8,889 nt of DNA from Porphyrobacter sp. UBA7686 (lineage in GTDB: Bacteria > Pseudomonadota > Alphaproteobacteria > Sphingomonadales > Sphingomonadaceae): the NCBI GenBank assembly GCA_002482865.1, contig DLGU01000011.1, positions 18,407-27,295 of the forward strand, written 5' to 3'. The position numbers and the translations under genes are program-made. The notes beneath the pieces were generated by a model, which had not been told where the DNA came from, did not search any database, and worked only from the letters and a program-made list of their open reading frames with translations. Below are positions 5,172 through 8,889 of the stretch, one piece after another (the stretch's first letter is position 1; every line of letters starts with the position of its first letter).

Positions 5172-6692
5172 ATGGCCGAACCCGAAAAAGTCACCCCGAT
5201 CAAGCTGCAAGCCACCGATGGCGACGCGGTAGCGCGCAAGCTGCCGTACAATCTCGAGGCGGAAGCGGCGTTTCTCGGCGCGGTGCTGATCGACAACCGG
5301 GTGCTGGAAGAATTGCAGGTGCCGATTCGCGCCGATCACTTCTTCGAAGGCCTGCACCAGCGAATCTATACCCGCGTGCTGGCGCTGCTGGAACGCAACG
5401 CCACCGCCTCACCCGTGACTTTGCGCCCCTATTTCGAGGCGGACGAGGCGCTGAAGGAACTCGGCGGCACCAGCTATCTGGCGCAATTGACCGCCAGCGG
5501 CGCAGGCCTGCTCGCCCCGCGCGAGCTTGCCCAGCAGATTTATGACCTTGCCCTGCTGCGCGAACTGGTGAGCGTCGGGCGCGGGCTGGTCGAAGGCGCG
5601 CTCGATACCTCGCAGGACACCTCACCGCTCGACCGGATCGCGCAGGCCGAAGCGGCGCTGTTCGACGTGGCCGAAGGGGCGGCGACGGGGCGTGAGGCCT
5701 CTACCTTCCGTGAAGCGGCGATGCACGCGATCAAGCTCGCCGAAGCGGCGATGAATTCAGGCGGCGGGTTGTCGGGCAAGACCACGGGCCTTTCTACGAT
5801 CGACCAGAAAACATCGGGCCTGCACAATTCCGACCTTATCATCCTCGCCGGGCGTCCCGGCATGGGCAAGACCTCGCTCGCCACCAACATCGCTTTCAAT
5901 TGCGCGGAAAAGCATCTCGAATGGCAGCGCGACGGGGGTGAATTCAATTACGGCGCGCCGGTCGCCTTCTTCAGCCTGGAAATGAGCGCCGACCAGCTGG
6001 CCACCCGTATCCTCGCCGAACAGGCGGAGATTTCCTCGGAAGCCCTGCGCAGCGGTAAACTGACCCGCGAGGATTTCCAGAAGCTGTCCTACGCCAGCCA
6101 GCGCCTCGCCGAACTGCCGCTGTACATCGACGATACGCCAGCGCTAACGATCTCGGCCCTGCGCACCCGCGCAAGGCGGATGAAACGGCGGCACGACATC
6201 GGCCTGATCATCGTCGACTACCTGCAACTGCTGCAAGGTTCGGGCCGCGCCAACGACAACCGGGTGAACGAAATCTCGGAAATCAGCCGAGGTCTGAAAA
6301 CGCTGGCCAAGGAATTGCAGGTTCCGGTGATCGCGCTGTCACAGCTTTCCCGTGCGGTCGAACAGCGCGAGGACAAGCGCCCGATGTTGTCCGACTTGCG
6401 CGAATCCGGCTCGATCGAGCAGGACGCCGACATGGTGTGGTTCATCTTCCGCGGCGATTATTACCACCTGCTGGTCAAGCCCGACACGCCTGACGCAAGC
6501 TCCACCCCTGATGTGCAGGAGAAATACCGCGCGTGGGAGGAGAAGTTCGAAGGGCTCGTGGGCCGCGCTACTCTGATCGTGGCGAAGCAGCGTCACGGCT
6601 CAACCGGCAATGTCCCGCTCCACTTCCAGAGCGACATCACCAAGTTCACCTCGCCGAATTATAAGGACTATTCGGACTGGGGACAGGAATAG
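5172..6692 (+). CDS. dnaB: Replicative DNA helicase
   Basis: DnaB is the hexameric 5'-3' helicase that unwinds DNA at the replication fork and recruits primase. The 506-aa product has the N-terminal domain (about 23-125, from PYNLEAEAAFLGAVLIDN), a linker, and a RecA-like C-terminal domain. Motifs are Walker A GRPGMGKTS (227-235), FFSLEMS (266-272), Walker B LIIVDYLQLLQ (345-355), QLSRAVEQRE (391-400), RESGSIEQDAD (410-420) and KQRHGSTG (472-479, arginine-finger region). Relative to E. coli DnaB there are two inserts: one at 249-263, before the FFSLEMS strand, and one at about 431-463, before the final ATPase strand; such inserts are, as I recall, usual in this lineage. I start at ATG 5172 (AGG 6 nt upstream); a GTG at 5106 would add 22 residues and has no ribosome-binding site. 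The gene ends one base from a convergent gene. Confidence 0.97.
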   Translation: MAEPEKVTPIKLQATDGDAVARKLPYNLEAEAAFLGAVLIDNRVLEELQVPIRADHFFEGLHQRIYTRVLALLERNATASPVTLRPYFEADEALKELGGTSYLAQLTASGAGLLAPRELAQQIYDLALLRELVSVGRGLVEGALDTSQDTSPLDRIAQAEAALFDVAEGAATGREASTFREAAMHAIKLAEAAMNSGGGLSGKTTGLSTIDQKTSGLHNSDLIILAGRPGMGKTSLATNIAFNCAEKHLEWQRDGGEFNYGAPVAFFSLEMSADQLATRILAEQAEISSEALRSGKLTREDFQKLSYASQRLAELPLYIDDTPALTISALRTRARRMKRRHDIGLIIVDYLQLLQGSGRANDNRVNEISEISRGLKTLAKELQVPVIALSQLSRAVEQREDKRPMLSDLRESGSIEQDADMVWFIFRGDYYHLLVKPDTPDASSTPDVQEKYRAWEEKFEGLVGRATLIVAKQRHGSTGNVPLHFQSDITKFTSPNYKDYSDWGQE

Positions 6693-6693
6693 G

Positions 6694-7839
6694 TCAGGCG
6701 GTCAGCGCAACCACGTCTCTTGGCACCGGCGTGGGGCGGGCCTCTGCCTTGGCCTGGTAAAGCGCGCGGTCGGCATGTTCGAACAGCGCGTCGGCACTCG
6801 CTCCGTCATCGGGCCACTTCGCCACGCCCACGCTGGCGCCGACCTGCACGAGCACGCCTTCGATCTCATGCGGGCGGGCCAGCGCGATCAGGATCCGCGC
6901 CGCGATCGGAGCATTGTTGAGCGGCGAACGGGGCGGGATCAGCACCGCAAATTCATCGCCGCCGTGCCGCACCACCAACCCATCGTCACCAATCGTCTCG
7001 CGTAGCCGCTCGGCCACGCTGCACAGCAATTTGTCGCCAAAGGCATGGCCGTGGCGGTCATTGACCGGCTTGAACCCGTCGAGATCAAGCAGCGCCAACC
7101 GGAACTCGCCCGCAGCATCGCCCTTTCCAAGCAGTGCGGCAATCCGGCCTTCCAGTGCGCGGCGATTCGCAAGGCCGGTGAGCGCATCGGTATGTGCTAG
7201 GTCGCGGGTCTGCTGCTGCAATTGCAGCAGATCGACCAGCATCACATGGCCTTGCAGAATGAAGCGAACCAGGATCACAGTGGCAAGCATCAGGCTGGTG
7301 GCCGCAGCCATCTCTGCCGGGCGGCCCGAAGCCAGCATCAGCGTTGAAATCGGCACCACCCCGATCACCAGATTGACGATGGCGGCCAAGCGGATCGCCG
7401 ACAGGCAATAGGCGGTCGCCAGCGCCCCCATTGCAATGATCATGGCAAAGCTGGCATGGCTTTCCGGCGGCGAAGCGAGCCAGTTGATCACGGCCCAGCT
7501 GCTGCACATCACCCCCACCATGCCCGAAACGCTGGAGGTCTTCCTCACGATCAGCTGGGCACGGCGCAAGCTAAGCTGACGGCTGCGGCTGACGCGGTTC
7601 TCAATCAGGCCGAGCACGCACAGCACCGCCAGCAGCGCGGGCATTCCGTATTTGATCGCCCAGTGAAGATCAGCCGCGCCCGCCCACGCCGCGGTTGGCG
7701 TGGTGGCGAGCAGCATCAGATACATCATCGGAGACTGGCTCTCGACCCGGCGCGCGCGCAGGATCGTGAAATCATCCCGGATCGTATCCGGGACCGGCGG
7801 CACGAACCGGCTTCGCAAAATGTCGTTGAGCCCCCTCAT
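6694..7839 (-). CDS. Membrane-bound diguanylate cyclase (GGDEF)
   Basis: The enzyme condenses two GTP into the second messenger c-di-GMP, which governs motility, biofilm and cell-cycle behaviour. The 381-aa product has a cytoplasmic N-tail (1-38), about six predicted transmembrane segments (39-56, 62-80, 104-122, 129-148, 151-171, 176-196), a short Gln-rich linker, and a GGDEF domain at about 212-368. Seen there are DALTGLANRR (218-227), metal-binding DLDGFKPVND (252-261), the intact active site GGDEF (293-297) and ASVGVAKWPDDG (335-346). The product-inhibition RxxD site, which should end six residues before the first Gly, is missing (the two positions are both Gly). An even helix count places the GGDEF domain in the cytoplasm. 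The membrane domain is probably a sensor; I cannot name it. Start 7839 has only AGG directly before the ATG; Met38 or Met39 are alternatives. Confidence 0.93.
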   Translation of the reverse strand: MRGLNDILRSRFVPPVPDTIRDDFTILRARRVESQSPMMYLMLLATTPTAAWAGAADLHWAIKYGMPALLAVLCVLGLIENRVSRSRQLSLRRAQLIVRKTSSVSGMVGVMCSSWAVINWLASPPESHASFAMIIAMGALATAYCLSAIRLAAIVNLVIGVVPISTLMLASGRPAEMAAATSLMLATVILVRFILQGHVMLVDLLQLQQQTRDLAHTDALTGLANRRALEGRIAALLGKGDAAGEFRLALLDLDGFKPVNDRHGHAFGDKLLCSVAERLRETIGDDGLVVRHGGDEFAVLIPPRSPLNNAPIAARILIALARPHEIEGVLVQVGASVGVAKWPDDGASADALFEHADRALYQAKAEARPTPVPRDVVALTA

Positions 7840-8061
7840 CCTACTGGGATTAGTCAGGAGACGTGAAATACGCGTTAAGCACAGGCAAAAGTCCCTCGCG
7901 CCGCATCACTCGCCGCGCCATTTGAGCAGCAGCCACGGCACGCGGTCGGGCGCGAATTGGGTGCGGCTCTTGCGGTCGAAATAGGGCGGCATGGGAGCCA
8001 GAGCCGCGAACCCAATAAGGTCAGCACGTGGCTAAACCGCGGGCCCGCTGGCCGATGAAGG
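7840..8061. other. Spacer between the GGDEF and PLD genes
   Basis: This 222-bp stretch lies downstream of the PLD-type gene and upstream of the diguanylate cyclase, both on the minus strand. It holds a possible 28-codon ORF (7906-7992) and a perfect 10-bp palindrome GCGGGCCCGC (8038-8047), which cannot form a stable hairpin because it has no loop. I found no convincing terminator for the PLD gene and no clear promoter for the GGDEF gene. Confidence 0.5.
7906..7992 (-). CDS. Possible 28-aa micro-ORF or gene remnant
   Basis: The frame reads ATG at 7992 to TGA at 7906 and encodes MPPYFDRKSRTQF, then APDRVPWLLLKWRGE. The peptide is basic and tryptophan-containing, with wobble positions that look GC-rich like the neighbours. 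The frame stays open a further 13 codons upstream to an in-frame TAG. No Shine-Dalgarno precedes the ATG. I do not recognise it. It may be a small protein, the residue of a decayed gene end, or chance. Confidence 0.22.
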   Translation of the reverse strand: MPPYFDRKSRTQFAPDRVPWLLLKWRGE

Positions 8062-8889
8062 CTACCCCGCGCTCACCTTGCTGATGCGGTAATCGGCGAG
8101 GCTCATCCAGTAAGCGAACCGCCAGCGCATCCGGTTAATGAAGGTGCTTTCCCGTTCATACCGTTCGCGCGTCATTGGCGTGCTGGAGGCTTCCATGTGG
8201 TCCATCAGCTCGCGCAGCTTGGCGGCTAGCCCCGCATCCTCGATCCGCACCATCAGCTCGACATTGATGCGGAACGACCGCTTGTCGAGATTGGCGCTGC
8301 CGACATAACTCGCATCATCCACCACCATCAGCTTCATGTGCAGCTTACACGGCTGGAACTCGGCAATCTTGGCCCCGGCGCGCAGCAGCTTGCCATACAG
8401 CAGCCGCGCCATATCGACGGCGGCCGAGATGTCGGACTTGCCTGCCATGATCATCCGCACCTCACCGCGCCGCGCGACCTGCGCCATCTGGCGGCGGTAA
8501 CTGCGCGGCGGGGAGAAATAGGCTGAGACCGTGTCGAGCCGCTTGGCCTTCACCAGGTCCTGCCGCAAACACCATGCCCAGTGCCCGCGCCGCACCAGCG
8601 GCCCGCCGACCAGCAGCCGCACCTTCCCGTCCGTCCCCTCGGCCTCGCCGTCCCAGTCCTTGACGATATCGCGCAAGCGGCGGAGCTGGCTGGTGCGCCC
8701 CTTGGCCTCGTTCGCGACCCATTTCTGCAGCAGGTCGAACCAGCGCAGAAATTGCTCCACAACCGCGCCCTCGATCAGCACCGACAGATCGCACCAGCCA
8801 TTATCGGCGGGGATCGCGAAGTAATGGTCGGAGACATTGGCCCCGCCCGTCATCACCCGCGCGCCATCGGCGATCACGAACTTCTGGTG
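8062..8889 (-). CDS. Phospholipase D/cardiolipin synthase-type protein, 5' end outside the window
   Basis: The frame is open to the right edge, so the visible 275 residues are the C-terminal part of a longer protein. The first visible codon is the His of the first HKD motif: HQKFVIADG (1-9) followed by GGAN (15-18). The second HKD motif is complete: HMKLMVVDD (184-192), then GSAN, and RSFRINVE. Two HKD motifs form one active site that transfers phosphatidyl groups through a phospho-histidine; bacterial members include cardiolipin synthases ClsA/B/C, which act at the inner membrane on phosphatidylglycerol. Between the motifs are LLVGGP and VSAYFSPPRSY, as in this superfamily. The N-terminus is not visible, so membrane anchors typical of ClsA cannot be judged. 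Cardiolipin synthase is most likely; a general PLD-like hydrolase is possible. Confidence 0.88.
   Translation of the reverse strand, partial: HQKFVIADGARVMTGGANVSDHYFAIPADNGWCDLSVLIEGAVVEQFLRWFDLLQKWVANEAKGRTSQLRRLRDIVKDWDGEAEGTDGKVRLLVGGPLVRRGHWAWCLRQDLVKAKRLDTVSAYFSPPRSYRRQMAQVARRGEVRMIMAGKSDISAAVDMARLLYGKLLRAGAKIAEFQPCKLHMKLMVVDDASYVGSANLDKRSFRINVELMVRIEDAGLAAKLRELMDHMEASSTPMTRERYERESTFINRMRWRFAYWMSLADYRISKVSAG

Noticed and set aside
8038..8047. Palindrome GCGGGCCCGC as a terminator of the PLD-type gene
   Set aside because: It has no loop and no following U-run; a 10-bp GC palindrome is not unusual in DNA of this composition.
1..8889. Search for mobile elements, CRISPR repeats, toxin-antitoxin or defence genes, tRNA or rRNA
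   Set aside because: Nothing found by reading: no transposase or integrase motifs, no regularly spaced repeats and no tRNA-like cloverleaf. Nearly all of the window is occupied by ordinary chromosomal genes.

Overview
The window is about 64% GC by eye and looks like chromosomal DNA of an alphaproteobacterium, most probably Sphingomonadales (Erythrobacteraceae-like). The grounds are a cysteine-free 41-aa L36 of alphaproteobacterial type, a UPF0262 protein (a family known from Alphaproteobacteria), a DnaB with inserts of the kind I recall from this group, and a Caulobacter-like vegetative promoter (TTGACG / GCTA) ahead of rpmJ. The taxonomic call is inference from protein character; no 16S gene is present.

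Layout. Positions 1-1414 run on the minus strand: the first 19 codons of a HAD-like hydrolase (cut by the window edge), rpmJ (L36) with its own promoter, leader hairpin and terminator, and galE. A divergent intergenic region of 120 bp follows. On the plus strand come a DUF4136-like lipoprotein and an M14 cytosolic-type carboxypeptidase, joined by a TAATG stop/start overlap. They meet, tail to tail with 9 bp between, a minus-strand operon of UPF0262, a membrane-anchored GH25-like protein and cytidine deaminase (cdd). A divergent 148-bp region carrying a DnaA-box-like 9-mer separates UPF0262 from dnaB on the plus strand. dnaB ends one base from the stop of a convergent diguanylate cyclase with a six-helix membrane domain. 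A 222-bp spacer with at most a 28-codon ORF leads to the 3' part of a phospholipase D/cardiolipin synthase-type gene, cut by the right edge inside its first HKD motif.

How the genes relate. Most are housekeeping: translation (L36), sugar-nucleotide interconversion (GalE), pyrimidine salvage (Cdd), replication (DnaB), phospholipid synthesis (PLD). Around them are less understood pieces: a lipoprotein coupled to a carboxypeptidase, a GH25-fold protein that appears to have lost its catalytic acids, and a diguanylate cyclase without the RxxD inhibitory site. I see no mobile element, CRISPR array, tRNA or rRNA, and no convincing new multi-gene system. The best leads are the terminator-like hairpin inside the rpmJ leader, the apparently inactive GH25 protein, and the DnaA-box-like site at the dnaB promoter region.
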